A stretch of DNA of 64,000 bases from Murdochiella vaginalis (GTDB lineage Bacteria; Bacillota; Clostridia; Tissierellales; Peptoniphilaceae). The notes below the pieces were generated by a model that made no database searches, was not told where the DNA came from, and saw only the letters and a program-made list of their open reading frames with translations. This document shows positions 24,831-34,309 of the stretch, in pieces. Numbering within the stretch: the stretch's first letter is position 1; every line of letters starts with the position of its first letter. The translations under genes were made by a program, and so were the position numbers. The stretch is taken from positions 186,001-250,000 of the forward strand of contig NZ_LT632322.1 in NCBI RefSeq assembly GCF_900119705.1, in the 5' to 3' direction.

Positions 24831-25328
24831 ATGAAAAAAGTAGCGTTGATCATGGGCAGCGACAGCGATTTGCCCATCATGGAAAAAGCGGTAGACATCC
24901 TGAAAGAATTGGAAATTCCCTTTGCAGTACACGTCTATTCTGCGCACCGCACGCCACAAGAAGCACGTGATTTTGCGGTACATGCCAAAGAAAACGGCTT
25001 CGGGGTGCTCATCTGTGCGGCAGGCATGGCAGCGCATCTGGCCGGTGCGTTTGCGGCAAATACCACGCTTCCGGTCATCGGCATTCCCTGCACATCGCAG
25101 GCCCTGGACGGTATGGACGCCCTGCTTTCAACGGTTATGATGCCCTCCGGCATTCCGGTCGCGACAGTTGCGATCAACGGGTCGAAAAACGCTGCGCTCC
25201 TGGCCGCACAAATTCTTGCGCTCAGTGATGAAGCGCTCGACAAGCGTCTGGAAGAAAAGCGCGCAAAAGATGCCGAAAATGTCCGGGAAAAAGATCGCAA
25301 AATTTCTGCCCGCTTCGCTGAAAAATAA
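24831..25328 (+). CDS. purE: PurE, AIR carboxylase of class II type
   Basis: The 165-residue protein has the PurE core: [16 protein letters not shown], then [22 protein letters not shown] and LDALLSTV-like [28 protein letters not shown]. The MAAHLAG and [15 protein letters not shown] segments resemble class II PurE, which carboxylates AIR directly with CO2, rather than class I (usually GAAHLPG and GVPVATV-AGATNAG). No purK lies in the operon, which fits. AAAGGAG precedes the ATG; a GTG upstream is rejected. It is the first gene of the purine operon. Confidence 0.93.
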   Translation: MKKVALIMGSDSDLPIMEKAVDILKELEIPFAVHVYSAHRTPQEARDFAVHAKENGFGVLICAAGMAAHLAGAFAANTTLPVIGIPCTSQALDGMDALLSTVMMPSGIPVATVAINGSKNAALLAAQILALSDEALDKRLEEKRAKDAENVREKDRKISARFAEK

Positions 25329-25332
25329 GCAT

Positions 25333-25375
25333 TTGCCGCTTGGCCGCCTTCGGGCAGACCTGCGGCAATTTTGTT
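25333..25375 (+). terminator. Candidate attenuator hairpin between purE and purC
   Basis: TTGCCGC and GCGGCAA arms, with an inner GCC-TTCG-GGC hairpin, are followed by TTTTGTTT. It could partially terminate transcription after purE. No purine riboswitch aptamer was recognised here. Confidence 0.5.
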
Positions 25376-25455
25376 TCCCCGTCTGTTGAGCACCGTGATA
25401 TGGTGCAAGGTGTAATGTACAAGGTAATGGTACAGTATAAATAAGGAGGATACCC

Positions 25456-26172
25456 ATGGAAAAATTGGAACAGCTCTACGAAGGAAAAGCGAAAAAAGTG
25501 TACGCTACGGACGAAAGTGACAAGGTCATCGTGTCGTATAAGGACGATGCCACGGCCGGAGACGGCGCAAAACGCGGCACCATCGTTGGAAAGGGTGCCA
25601 TCAACAACCGTATGACCAACTTCCTCATGCAACTGTTGGAAAAAGAAGGTGTGCCCACACACTTCGTTAAAGAGCTCGATGATCGCAATACCGTGGTGAA
25701 AAAAGTCGAGATCGTCCCACTGGAAGTCATTATTCGCAACATTTCCGCCGGCTCCTTTGCGAAACGCTATGGTGTCGAGGAAGGCATTGTTTTCGACAAG
25801 CCGACGCTGGAATTTTCCCTGAAGGATGATGACCTGCATGATCCGCTGATTAACCGCTATCATGTGCTGGCCTTAAAGCTCGCCACCGAAGAGGAACTGA
25901 ACCGCATCGCCGAGATGGCATTTAAGGTCAATGACACGCTCAAAGCCTATTTCAAGAAGCTCAACGTCAAGTTGGTGGACTTTAAATTGGAATTTGGTCG
26001 TACCGCCGACGGTTCCATCGTTTTAGCCGATGAAATCTCGCCGGATACCTGCCGTTTCTGGGATGCCGAGACCAATGAAAAGCTCGATAAGGATCGCTTC
26101 CGCCGTGATATGGGCGGTGTCGAAGATGCCTATAAAGAAATGATGCATCGCGTATTCGGCGAACAGGCCTAA
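25456..26172 (+). CDS. purC: SAICAR synthase
   Basis: The 238-residue protein is the standard length and contains [13 protein letters not shown] at the start, [17 protein letters not shown] near residue 80 and [12 protein letters not shown] near residue 195. It joins CAIR and aspartate with ATP. AAGGAGG precedes the ATG. It follows purE in the operon after a 127-base spacer that contains a candidate attenuator. Confidence 0.97.
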   Translation: MEKLEQLYEGKAKKVYATDESDKVIVSYKDDATAGDGAKRGTIVGKGAINNRMTNFLMQLLEKEGVPTHFVKELDDRNTVVKKVEIVPLEVIIRNISAGSFAKRYGVEEGIVFDKPTLEFSLKDDDLHDPLINRYHVLALKLATEEELNRIAEMAFKVNDTLKAYFKKLNVKLVDFKLEFGRTADGSIVLADEISPDTCRFWDAETNEKLDKDRFRRDMGGVEDAYKEMMHRVFGEQA

Positions 26173-26240
26173 CATCCCCTGCGGACGGCCTCATGGCCGT
26201 CTGCTTGCAACGAACCCACGAACGAAGTGAAGGAGTAACT

Positions 26241-27665
26241 ATGGGCGGTTTTTTTGGCGTTGCCTCCCGGCGAGACGCCCTGGTCGATGTGTTTTATGGC
26301 ACCGACTACCATTCGCATCTCGGTACACACCGTGCCGGCATGGCCGGCTATGACAAGGAGATCGGGCTGCAACGGGAAATTCATGACATTGAAAATTCTC
26401 CGTTTCGTACCCGCTTTGAATCCATCTTCGATGAGATGAAGGCGACGTCCGCGATCGGCTGCATCAGTGATTACGATCCGCAACCGCTTTTGATCCGATC
26501 GAAATTCGGCACCTTTGCCCTCTGTTTCATCGGCATAATCAATAATAAAGAGGAACTGATTAAAGAATACCTCTCGAAACCCGGCGCACATTTTGACGCC
26601 ATGACCAATGGCCAGGTCAACAGCGTGGAACTCATCGCTGCCATGATGGCGGAAGAGGATTCCTATATCGACGGCATCCGCGCTGTACAACGACGTATCG
26701 AAGGAACGGCGTCGCTGCTGCTTTTAAAGGACGACGGCACCATCTTAGCCGCTCGCGATTACTACGGACGCCTTCCTGTCTTTGTAGGCGAAAACGCCGA
26801 TGGCCACTGCGTCTCGTTTGAGCCCTTCCCTTATCACAAGTTGGGCTATCAAACGGTAAAAGAGCTGGGTCCGGGCGAAGCGGTGGAAATTACGCCCACC
26901 GGCTTCAAAACCGTTCTGGAGGCGCAAGAAGAGATGAAAATCTGTGCCTTTCTCTGGACGTATTACGGCTATGCCAATTCCTCTTATGAAGGCGAAGGCG
27001 TCGAAAAATCCCGTTACCGCAACGGCGAAATTCTGGCGGAAAACGACCGGAAAAACAACGGGATTCCCGATATTGACTTTGTCGGCGGCGTGCCGGATTC
27101 CGGCTTGGCATACGGACAGGGCTATGCCTACGAAAGCGGCGTTCCCTTCGGTCGTCCGATGCTGAAATACACGCCGACCTGGTCGCGTTCGTTTACACCC
27201 TCGCGCCAATCGGAGCGAAACCGCGTCGCCCACATGAAACAGTTGCCCATTACGGACTATATCGACGACAAGAAGCTGCTCATTGTGGATGATTCCATCG
27301 TGCGCGGCACGCAACTGCGCGAAACGGTCGATTTTCTCTACAGGAACGGCGCAAAATGCGTTCACATGCGCTCCGCATCGCCTCCGATTCTCTTCAGCTG
27401 CAAATACTTGAACTTTTCGCGCACCAACAACGAGATGGAACTGCTCACTCGTCGCATCATCCTGCAGCTGGAAGGCGAGGAAGGCTTTAACCATCTTGAC
27501 GAATATCGCGACGGCACCACCGAACGCGGGCGCGCCATGCGTGATAAGATTGCCGAACAATTTCATTTTTCCTCGTTGGAATACCAGACGCTGGAAGGAA
27601 CCATCGAAGCCATTGGGCTTCCGCGCTGCCAACTGTGCACCTATTGCTGGAATGGAGAAGAATAA
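26241..27665 (+). CDS. purF: Amidophosphoribosyltransferase-like protein lacking the N-terminal Cys
   Basis: The 474-residue protein has the PurF layout: an Ntn-type glutaminase domain (about 1-235) and a PRPP-binding domain with LLIVDDSIVRGTQLRE near residue 350. Canonical PurF exposes Cys after Met1 (CGI/VFG); here the start is MGGFFGVASRRDA, so the nucleophile is absent. A CxxCxxC motif near the end (RCQLCTYC) may hold metal. Similar MGGFFG proteins are annotated as PurF in other anaerobes. It could use free ammonia or be a non-glutaminase paralogue. AAGGAGTAACT precedes the ATG; the longer frame is rejected. The stop overlaps the purM start by one base (TAATG). Confidence 0.88.
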   Translation: MGGFFGVASRRDALVDVFYGTDYHSHLGTHRAGMAGYDKEIGLQREIHDIENSPFRTRFESIFDEMKATSAIGCISDYDPQPLLIRSKFGTFALCFIGIINNKEELIKEYLSKPGAHFDAMTNGQVNSVELIAAMMAEEDSYIDGIRAVQRRIEGTASLLLLKDDGTILAARDYYGRLPVFVGENADGHCVSFEPFPYHKLGYQTVKELGPGEAVEITPTGFKTVLEAQEEMKICAFLWTYYGYANSSYEGEGVEKSRYRNGEILAENDRKNNGIPDIDFVGGVPDSGLAYGQGYAYESGVPFGRPMLKYTPTWSRSFTPSRQSERNRVAHMKQLPITDYIDDKKLLIVDDSIVRGTQLRETVDFLYRNGAKCVHMRSASPPILFSCKYLNFSRTNNEMELLTRRIILQLEGEEGFNHLDEYRDGTTERGRAMRDKIAEQFHFSSLEYQTLEGTIEAIGLPRCQLCTYCWNGEE

Positions 27666-28717
27666 TGGATGAGATGAATCGACAGTCCTCTTCCGAAGCC
27701 TATAAAGAAGCGGGCGTAGATATTACCGCCGGCTATCGCGCGGTAGAGTTAATGAAGGAGCATATTGCACGCACAACAACGCCGGGCGTGCTCTCCGGCA
27801 TCGGCGGATTCGGCGGACTCTTTGCTCCGGACATCGCCGGCATGGAAAAGCCGATTCTCGTCAGCGGCACCGACGGCGTGGGCACCAAGCTCAAGTATGC
27901 TTTTTTGCTGGATAAACACGACACCATCGGCATCGACTGCGTCGCCATGTGTGTCAACGATATTTTATGTAGCGGCGCTGTACCGCTGTTTTTCCTCGAC
28001 TATATCGCCTGTGGAAAGAATGACCCGGAACGCATCGCCCAAATCGTAAAAGGCGTCGCGGAAGGCTGCGTCCAATCCGGATGCGCCTTGATTGGCGGCG
28101 AAACGGCGGAAATGCCCGGCTTCTACCCGGAAGACGAGTATGATTTGGCCGGCTTTGCCGTGGGTCTTGTCGATGAAAAGGACATGATTGACAAAAACAA
28201 CGTCAAGGAAGGAGATCAGCTTATTGCCCTACCTTCTTCCGGTGTACATTCCAACGGCTTTTCGCTCGTGCGTAAAATCCTAGACGGCAATAAAAACACC
28301 GACTGGACGACCCGTTATTCCACGCTCGACGGCAAAACGCTCGGCGAAGCACTTTTAGAGCCGACACGCATCTATGTAAAGCCCGTGCTCTCGCTCATGA
28401 AGCAGGTAAAGGTGAAAAGCATGGCCCACATCACCGGCGGCGGTTTCTATGAAAACATTCCGCGTGCCCTTCCGGACGGTCTCGGCGCCAACATCGACCG
28501 CGCCGCGCTTCGTCTTCCCTTCCTCTTCCGCTTCATCCAAGAAGCCGGAAAAATCACGACACACGATATGTACAACACCTTTAATATGGGCGTCGGTTTC
28601 GTGCTCGTCGTATCGAAAGAAGATCTGCCTACCGCACTCGAAATCCTGCAGGAAGAAGGCGAAGAAGCCTATCGTCTCGGCGAAGTGGTATCCTCACCGG
28701 AGAGGGTGATTCTATGA
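27665..28717 (+). CDS. purM: Phosphoribosylformylglycinamidine cyclo-ligase (AIR synthetase)
   Basis: The 350-residue protein carries GTDGVGTKLK near residue 70, the dimer/ATP site GGETAEMPGFY near residue 145, and ITGGGFYENIPRALP near residue 260. These are the AIRS signatures. It closes the imidazole ring of AIR from FGAM. GGAGAAGAATA precedes the start. It is coupled to both neighbours: one-base overlap with purF and four-base ATGA overlap with the next gene. Confidence 0.97.
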   Translation: MDEMNRQSSSEAYKEAGVDITAGYRAVELMKEHIARTTTPGVLSGIGGFGGLFAPDIAGMEKPILVSGTDGVGTKLKYAFLLDKHDTIGIDCVAMCVNDILCSGAVPLFFLDYIACGKNDPERIAQIVKGVAEGCVQSGCALIGGETAEMPGFYPEDEYDLAGFAVGLVDEKDMIDKNNVKEGDQLIALPSSGVHSNGFSLVRKILDGNKNTDWTTRYSTLDGKTLGEALLEPTRIYVKPVLSLMKQVKVKSMAHITGGGFYENIPRALPDGLGANIDRAALRLPFLFRFIQEAGKITTHDMYNTFNMGVGFVLVVSKEDLPTALEILQEEGEEAYRLGEVVSSPERVIL

Positions 28718-30147
28718 CCGGCGCACCTTCCTGCGTTCCCGTTGCGGTCTTTGTATCGGGTGGCGGCACCAATTTACAGGCGCTTCTCGATGCCCAGGCC
28801 GCCGGAAAGCTTGCCCCGGCAAAGATTTGTCTCGTACTTTCCGATCAGCCGGATGTCTATGCGTTGGAGCGGGCAAAAAATTCGAACATTCCTACCGCGG
28901 TCTTTTCTGCTAAAGATCTTCCCGGCGATGCCTGGGAGGAAGCGGTTTTAAAAGCCTTACAGGACGCGGATATTGCACTGATTGCATTAGCCGGCTTTTT
29001 GCGTGTGCTCTCGCCGCGCCTGATTGAGGCTTATCCCGATCGCATCGTGAACATTCACCCAGCACTACTGCCTTCGTTTGGTGGGCGCGGGTATTACGGC
29101 TTGCACGTACACGAAGCCGTGCTTGCAAATCGCCAACAGGTTACCGGCGCAACGGTACATTTTGTGACAGCCGAAGCGGATGCCGGCCCGATTCTGGCAC
29201 AACACGCCGTGGAAATTCACGAAGATGACACACCGGAAACGCTGCAACGCCGCGTTATGGAACAGGCCGAATGGCGTCTGCTGCCGGCAGTGGTTCATGC
29301 GCTTGCCGTGCGCTTAATACAGAACTTGCCGGAAGAAGCCGTTTGTGCGCCTCTTTCCGAAGCGGAAAAAGCGCCCTTCTTTGTCGCTGGTACGGCAGAG
29401 GCACAAGTCCCTGCGCAAGCCGGCTCCCAAGTGGGAAACGAGGCACCATCGCTGGCCTCTCTGGTCGACGGCAATCCCTATCCGGGACGCGGCATTGCGC
29501 TCGCGCATGGCCCGCACGGCGAACGCCTGGTAGCCTATTTCATCATGGGAAGAAGCACGAACAGCCAAAATCGCATCTTTGTGCAGCGGGACGGCGATCT
29601 TTACACGCAAGCCCATGATCCGGCCCTTGTGGAAGATCCCCGTCTCATTATCTATCGCGCACTGTCTCACACGGTATATCGCGAACAGCCCGTGACTGTG
29701 GTCACCAACGGAGACCAGACGGATACCATACTGGATGGCTTGGCCCAAGGGATGTCCTTCGACGAGGCTTTACAATGCCGTCGGTTCGAGCCGGATGCGC
29801 CCCATTATACGCCGCGCATATCCGGTTTGCTTGATACCGACGGTATGCAGCTTTCCATCTGGAAGGCCTTGAACGCAAGCGGACAACAGGCCGGCTACTA
29901 CGCCTTCCGGTACGAAAAAGAGCCCGGATTCGGGCGCTTTCTCTCCACCTATGTGACCGACGCTAATCCGCTGCCGAGCTTTCAGGGAGAACCGTTGCGC
30001 TTCTCCTGGGATGGCGACGCCGAGGCGTTCGCGGACCATCTCTGGAACGCATTGGATGCCCAGAACCGCATTGCACTCTATGTGGAAGTGCAAACCGCAA
30101 ACGGTATCCAAACCATTCAAAAGAGTCGCTTTTCCGAAACGTTGTGA
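28714..30147 (+). CDS. PurN-PurO fusion: GAR formyltransferase with IMP cyclohydrolase domain
   Basis: Residues 1-200 are PurN: VFVSGGGTNLQALL, NIHPALLPSFGG, and ADAGPI, covering the Asn-His-Asp catalytic set. A linker of about 50 Ala/Glu-rich residues follows. Residues 254-477 begin NPYPGRGIALA and contain YFIMGRSTNSQNRIF, VVTNGDQTDTI and FEPDAPHYTPRISGL, all typical of the PurO-like (PF07826) IMP cyclohydrolase family known from archaea and some bacteria. The fusion would do an early formylation and the last ring closure to IMP. Both fit a pathway in which no full PurH is present in the operon. It overlaps purM by four bases. Confidence 0.9.
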   Translation: MTGAPSCVPVAVFVSGGGTNLQALLDAQAAGKLAPAKICLVLSDQPDVYALERAKNSNIPTAVFSAKDLPGDAWEEAVLKALQDADIALIALAGFLRVLSPRLIEAYPDRIVNIHPALLPSFGGRGYYGLHVHEAVLANRQQVTGATVHFVTAEADAGPILAQHAVEIHEDDTPETLQRRVMEQAEWRLLPAVVHALAVRLIQNLPEEAVCAPLSEAEKAPFFVAGTAEAQVPAQAGSQVGNEAPSLASLVDGNPYPGRGIALAHGPHGERLVAYFIMGRSTNSQNRIFVQRDGDLYTQAHDPALVEDPRLIIYRALSHTVYREQPVTVVTNGDQTDTILDGLAQGMSFDEALQCRRFEPDAPHYTPRISGLLDTDGMQLSIWKALNASGQQAGYYAFRYEKEPGFGRFLSTYVTDANPLPSFQGEPLRFSWDGDAEAFADHLWNALDAQNRIALYVEVQTANGIQTIQKSRFSETL

Positions 30148-30233
30148 GCTGCAGGCGCTTCTTCCTTTCCCGGAAGCACTTGGATTTGCGGCGTTTCTTC
30201 ATTGTCACCGTTTTTTGACAGAAAGGATATTTC

Positions 30234-31664
30234 ATGGACGCTTACGATCGTTATCTTTCTCCCCTATCCACGCGCTATGCCAGCGACGAAATGCAGTTTC
30301 TCTTTTCTGCGCAGCATAAATTTCATCTGTGGCGCAAGCTCTGGATTGCGCTTGCCCGTGCGGAAAAAGAACTGGGTTTGGATATCAGCGATGCACAAAT
30401 CGCGGAAATGGAAAAAGTGGAAGACGACATCAACTTTTCCGTTGCCGAAGCACGCGAAAAGATCGTTCGCCATGACGTCATGAGTCACGTCTATGCCTTC
30501 AGCCAACAGGCGCCAAGCGCCGCACCCATTATCCACTTGGGTGCCACGAGCTGCTATGTGACCGACAACACCGACCTCATCATCCTGCGTGAAGCATCGA
30601 TGGTGCTGCTTCATAAAGCGGCGCAGGTGTTGGTGAATCTGCGCGCTTTCGCCGATCGCTATAAAGACGTTCCGGCGCTGGCCTATACGCACCTGCAGCC
30701 TGCACAGCTGACAACGCTGGGAAAACGCGCGACGCTCTGGATGAACGAGCTCGCCATGGATATGGAGCAGCTACAATTCCAGATCGACCAACTGGCCTTC
30801 CGCGGGGCAAAGGGCACGACCGGTTCCCAAGCCAGCTTCATGGAGCTGTTTGACGGAGATAGCGAAAAGGTGCAGGCACTCGATGAAAAAATTGCTGCCT
30901 CCTTTGATTTTCCTCGCCTGATTCCGGTCTGCGGACAGACCTATTCTCGCAAAATCGATTCCTTCTTCCTCTCCGCTTTATCCGGCATCGCACAGAGCGC
31001 TTCCAAATTTGCAAACGATCTGCGCCTGTTACAGTCTTTTGAAGAGATGGAAGAACCCTTCCAAAAAGAACAGATCGGTTCCTCTGCCATGCCCTATAAG
31101 CGCAACCCCATGCGCGCGGAACGCATGACCGCTCTGGCACGCTATGTCATGACGGATGCCTTAAATCCTGCCTTTACGGCGTCCACCCAGTGGATGGAAC
31201 GCACGCTCGATGATTCCGCCAACAAGCGCATTGCCGTCGCTGAAGCCTTCCTCGCCACGGATGCAATTTTGAACATCTATATGAATGTTACGGAAAATAT
31301 GACCGTCTACGAAGCGGTGGTGCACCGTCGCGTCATGGAAAAGCTGCCCTTCATGGCCACGGAAAATATTATGATGGAATCGGTAAAACGCGGCGGCAAT
31401 CGTCAAGAGCTCCATGAACTGATCCGCGTGCATTCCCATGCGGCGGCGCGTGCGGTAAAAGAGGGAAAACCCAACGATCTCATCCAACGACTGGCCCAAG
31501 AAGAGAAAATTCCTCTTACCGAGGAAGAAATTCGCTCGCATCTGGAGCCTTCCGCCTATATTGGCCGTTGCCGCGAGCAGGTGGAACATTTTCTGGCAGA
31601 CGTCGCCGATCCCTTGATTGCAAGGTATCACGATAGCGATCGTAAAATTACTCTGTCGGTCTGA
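30234..31664 (+). CDS. purB: Adenylosuccinate lyase
   Basis: The 476-residue protein contains HLGATSCYVTDNTDL near residue 100, TGSQASFMELF near residue 200, and the family signature GSSAMPYKRNPMRAE near residue 280. It cleaves SAICAR to AICAR and adenylosuccinate to AMP. GAAAGGAT precedes the ATG. It lies between purN-purO and the AICAR transformylase, in the order of the pathway. Confidence 0.97.
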   Translation: MDAYDRYLSPLSTRYASDEMQFLFSAQHKFHLWRKLWIALARAEKELGLDISDAQIAEMEKVEDDINFSVAEAREKIVRHDVMSHVYAFSQQAPSAAPIIHLGATSCYVTDNTDLIILREASMVLLHKAAQVLVNLRAFADRYKDVPALAYTHLQPAQLTTLGKRATLWMNELAMDMEQLQFQIDQLAFRGAKGTTGSQASFMELFDGDSEKVQALDEKIAASFDFPRLIPVCGQTYSRKIDSFFLSALSGIAQSASKFANDLRLLQSFEEMEEPFQKEQIGSSAMPYKRNPMRAERMTALARYVMTDALNPAFTASTQWMERTLDDSANKRIAVAEAFLATDAILNIYMNVTENMTVYEAVVHRRVMEKLPFMATENIMMESVKRGGNRQELHELIRVHSHAAARAVKEGKPNDLIQRLAQEEKIPLTEEEIRSHLEPSAYIGRCREQVEHFLADVADPLIARYHDSDRKITLSV

Positions 31665-31747
31665 GGCAAACGGCGGCGGGCCTCGAAGGAACCGCTTGCC
31701 GTTTGGTGTTCGTGCGTTTTTCTTATTCGAAATGTTTGGAGGTCATC

Positions 31748-32932
31748 ATGCAGGAATGTCCATTAAAGTATGGCTGTAATCCCAATCAGATTCCGGCACG
31801 TCTGGATCGAGCCGACGGCGGCGAACTGCCTTTTACGGTTCTCAACGGCAAGCCCGGCTATATCAATTTTCTGGATGCCTTAAATGCTTGGCAGCTGGTC
31901 CGCGAACTGGACGAAGCAACCGGAATGGCGGCCGCTGCCTCCTTTAAGCACGTTTCCCCCACATCGGCCGCGCTCGGTCTTCCCCTTCCGGATGCCCTGA
32001 AGCGCGCCTGTTTTGTCGAGGATGTCGATGGTCTGGATGAATCTCCGCTGGCTTCGGCCTATGCGCGGGCACGCGGCACCGACCGCCTCAGCTCCTTTGG
32101 CGACTGGGCCGCTCTTTCCCGTCCCGTCGATGTTACCACCGCGCGTCTGCTCCGCCGCGAAGTGTCGGACGGCGTCATTGCGCCGGGCTATAGCGAAGAA
32201 GCGCTCGCGCTGTTACGCGAAAAGAAAAACGGCAACTATAACGTTGTTTCCATAGACCCCGACTATGTTCCACAACCCCTGGAATCCAAGGAAGTTTTCG
32301 GCATTCGCTTCACGCAAAAGCGCAACGATTGCCGCTTTTCCCTGGATGCCCTGGGCGATATTGTCACCGAGAACAAGGATCTGCCGGCGACGGCAAAACG
32401 GGATCTTCTCGTTGCCCTCATCACGCTAAAGTATACGCAGTCCAATTCCGTCTGCTTTGCGGTAGACGGGCAGGCCATCGGCGTCGGAGCGGGACAACAA
32501 TCCCGCATTCACTGTACACGCCTGGCCGGCGATAAAGCCGATACCTGGCGACTTCGTCAAAGCGAACGCGTACTTTCGCTGCCGTTTCGCAGCGATCTGA
32601 CACGCGCTGCGCGCGATAACGTCATCGACCAGTATCTGCACGATTATGAAGAGGATGTCACCGCCGAGGATCGCTGGCCGTTGTATTTCACAGCGCGCCC
32701 CGAACCCTTCACCAGAGAAGAGCGCGCCGCGTATCTTCGTCGCGAGGCGCATCTCGCCCTCGCCAGCGATGCGTTTTTCCCCTTTGCCGACAATATTTTG
32801 CGTGCCGCACAGAGCGGCGTGCAATACATTGCGCAGCCCGGCGGCTCCACTCGCGATGACGCCGTTCGACAGCAAGCAGACGCCTGCGGCATGACCATGG
32901 TCTTTACGCATCAGCGTCTGTTCCATCACTAA
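31748..32932 (+). CDS. Stand-alone AICAR transformylase (PurH C-domain)
   Basis: The 394-residue protein corresponds only to the formyltransferase part of PurH. Motifs include YGCNPNQ near the start, SFKHVSPTSAALGLP near residue 75 (the Lys-His pair of the active site), QSNSVCFAVDGQAIGVGAGQQSRIHCT near residue 240, and DAFFPFADNI near residue 345. The MGS-like IMP cyclohydrolase domain of normal PurH is missing. That activity is provided by the PurO domain two genes upstream. TTTGGAGG precedes the ATG. Confidence 0.92.
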   Translation: MQECPLKYGCNPNQIPARLDRADGGELPFTVLNGKPGYINFLDALNAWQLVRELDEATGMAAAASFKHVSPTSAALGLPLPDALKRACFVEDVDGLDESPLASAYARARGTDRLSSFGDWAALSRPVDVTTARLLRREVSDGVIAPGYSEEALALLREKKNGNYNVVSIDPDYVPQPLESKEVFGIRFTQKRNDCRFSLDALGDIVTENKDLPATAKRDLLVALITLKYTQSNSVCFAVDGQAIGVGAGQQSRIHCTRLAGDKADTWRLRQSERVLSLPFRSDLTRAARDNVIDQYLHDYEEDVTAEDRWPLYFTARPEPFTREERAAYLRREAHLALASDAFFPFADNILRAAQSGVQYIAQPGGSTRDDAVRQQADACGMTMVFTHQRLFHH

Positions 32933-33022
32933 AAAAACGCGCTCCCTAATAAGGGGCGTTGCGATACGACGTGAGGCAAACATATTTACGCGCAATGCGC
33001 GAAGCACAGAAAGAGGTGTCCG

Positions 33023-34309
33023 ATGAATGTATTGATCTTGGGCGGCGGTGGCCGCGAGCACGCCATCATCAAGGCGTTGCGTAAAAACCCGACCATAAAC
33101 CGCATCTATTGTACGCCGGGAAACGACGGCATGGACGGCGGCACGCCCTTTCCCATTGCGGCTGATGCCTTTTCGACGTTGATTCGATTTGCAAAAACCG
33201 AGCACGTGGACTATATCGTCGTCAGTCCCGACAACCCGCTTGTGGACGGTGCGGTCGATTGCTTTACAGAAGCCGGCTTTGCTTGCTTCGGGCCGACCAA
33301 AGCCGCTGCACAGTTGGAAGGCTCCAAAATTTTTGCAAAAGCCTTTATGAAACGCCATGCCATTCCCACCGCACGCTATGAAGCGTTCGAGAATGTGCAG
33401 GAAGCCCGTGACTATGTACATGCCGAGGCGAATGCCGGACACCTGCCGCTGGTCATCAAGGCCGACGGTCTGGCGCTGGGAAAAGGCGTCGTCATTGCCG
33501 AAACCGAAGAAGAAGCGCAGGAAACCATTACCCGTTTCATGGAACAGGATGCCTTCGGCGAAAGCGGACATCGCCTCATTGTGGAAGAGTTCATGGAAGG
33601 TCCGGAAGTAACGGTGCTCACCCTGACAGATGGCAAGACCATTGTTCCGCTTCTTTCCTCCATGGATCATAAACGCGCTTACGACGGGGACAAGGGCCCC
33701 AATACTGGCGGCATGGGCGTCATTGCGCCCAATCCCTTCTATACCGAGGATATCGCCGAAATTTGCCGAAAAACCATCTTTGAGCCGACCATAAAAGGGA
33801 TGCGCGAGGAAGGCACGCCCTTCAAAGGGTGCCTCTACTTTGGCCTCATGCTCACGAAGGAGGGCCCGAAAGTAGTGGAATACAACTGTCGTTTTGGCGA
33901 TCCCGAAGCGCAAGCGATTCTTCCTCTTCTGGAAAGTGACCTCTTCACGCTGTTTCAGGCGGTCACCAATGAAACGCTGGAGGAGGAAATGGTACAGTTT
34001 AAGGATGGCGCTTCCTGCTGCGTCATTTTGGCCTCCAAAGGTTATCCCAAACAATACGAAAAAAATGTGGAAATCACGCTTCCCCGTCACCTGCGCGAAA
34101 AAATTTACTGCGCCGGTGTGCGCAAAAAGGGCAGCACGTATTATACCAACGGCGGACGCGTGGTCGGCGTAGTGGAAACGGCTCCGACGCTTCGCGAAGC
34201 TATCGAGAAAGCATATGAAACGGCGGAAGCTGTCACCTTCCGTACCAAATATTTCCGCACCGATATCGGACAAAAAGCGCTGGAGGCGCTGGAAAGGAGC
34301 CAAGCATGA
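33023..34309 (+). CDS. purD: Phosphoribosylamine-glycine ligase (GAR synthetase)
   Basis: The 428-residue ATP-grasp protein opens NVLILGGGGREHAI. It contains LVIKADGLALGKGVV near residue 147, KGPNTGGMGVIAP near residue 230 and VVEYNCRFGDPEAQ near residue 285. These mark PurD. It couples phosphoribosylamine to glycine. GAAAGAGG precedes the ATG. It overlaps purL by four bases. Confidence 0.97.
   Translation: MNVLILGGGGREHAIIKALRKNPTINRIYCTPGNDGMDGGTPFPIAADAFSTLIRFAKTEHVDYIVVSPDNPLVDGAVDCFTEAGFACFGPTKAAAQLEGSKIFAKAFMKRHAIPTARYEAFENVQEARDYVHAEANAGHLPLVIKADGLALGKGVVIAETEEEAQETITRFMEQDAFGESGHRLIVEEFMEGPEVTVLTLTDGKTIVPLLSSMDHKRAYDGDKGPNTGGMGVIAPNPFYTEDIAEICRKTIFEPTIKGMREEGTPFKGCLYFGLMLTKEGPKVVEYNCRFGDPEAQAILPLLESDLFTLFQAVTNETLEEEMVQFKDGASCCVILASKGYPKQYEKNVEITLPRHLREKIYCAGVRKKGSTYYTNGGRVVGVVETAPTLREAIEKAYETAEAVTFRTKYFRTDIGQKALEALERSQA

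Noticed and set aside
32426-34303. A 625-codon open frame antisense to purD and the AICAR transformylase
   Set aside because: It mirrors two clear purine genes, has low-complexity Phe/Arg/His-rich content typical of the reverse strand of GC-rich codons, and no domain or ribosome site.
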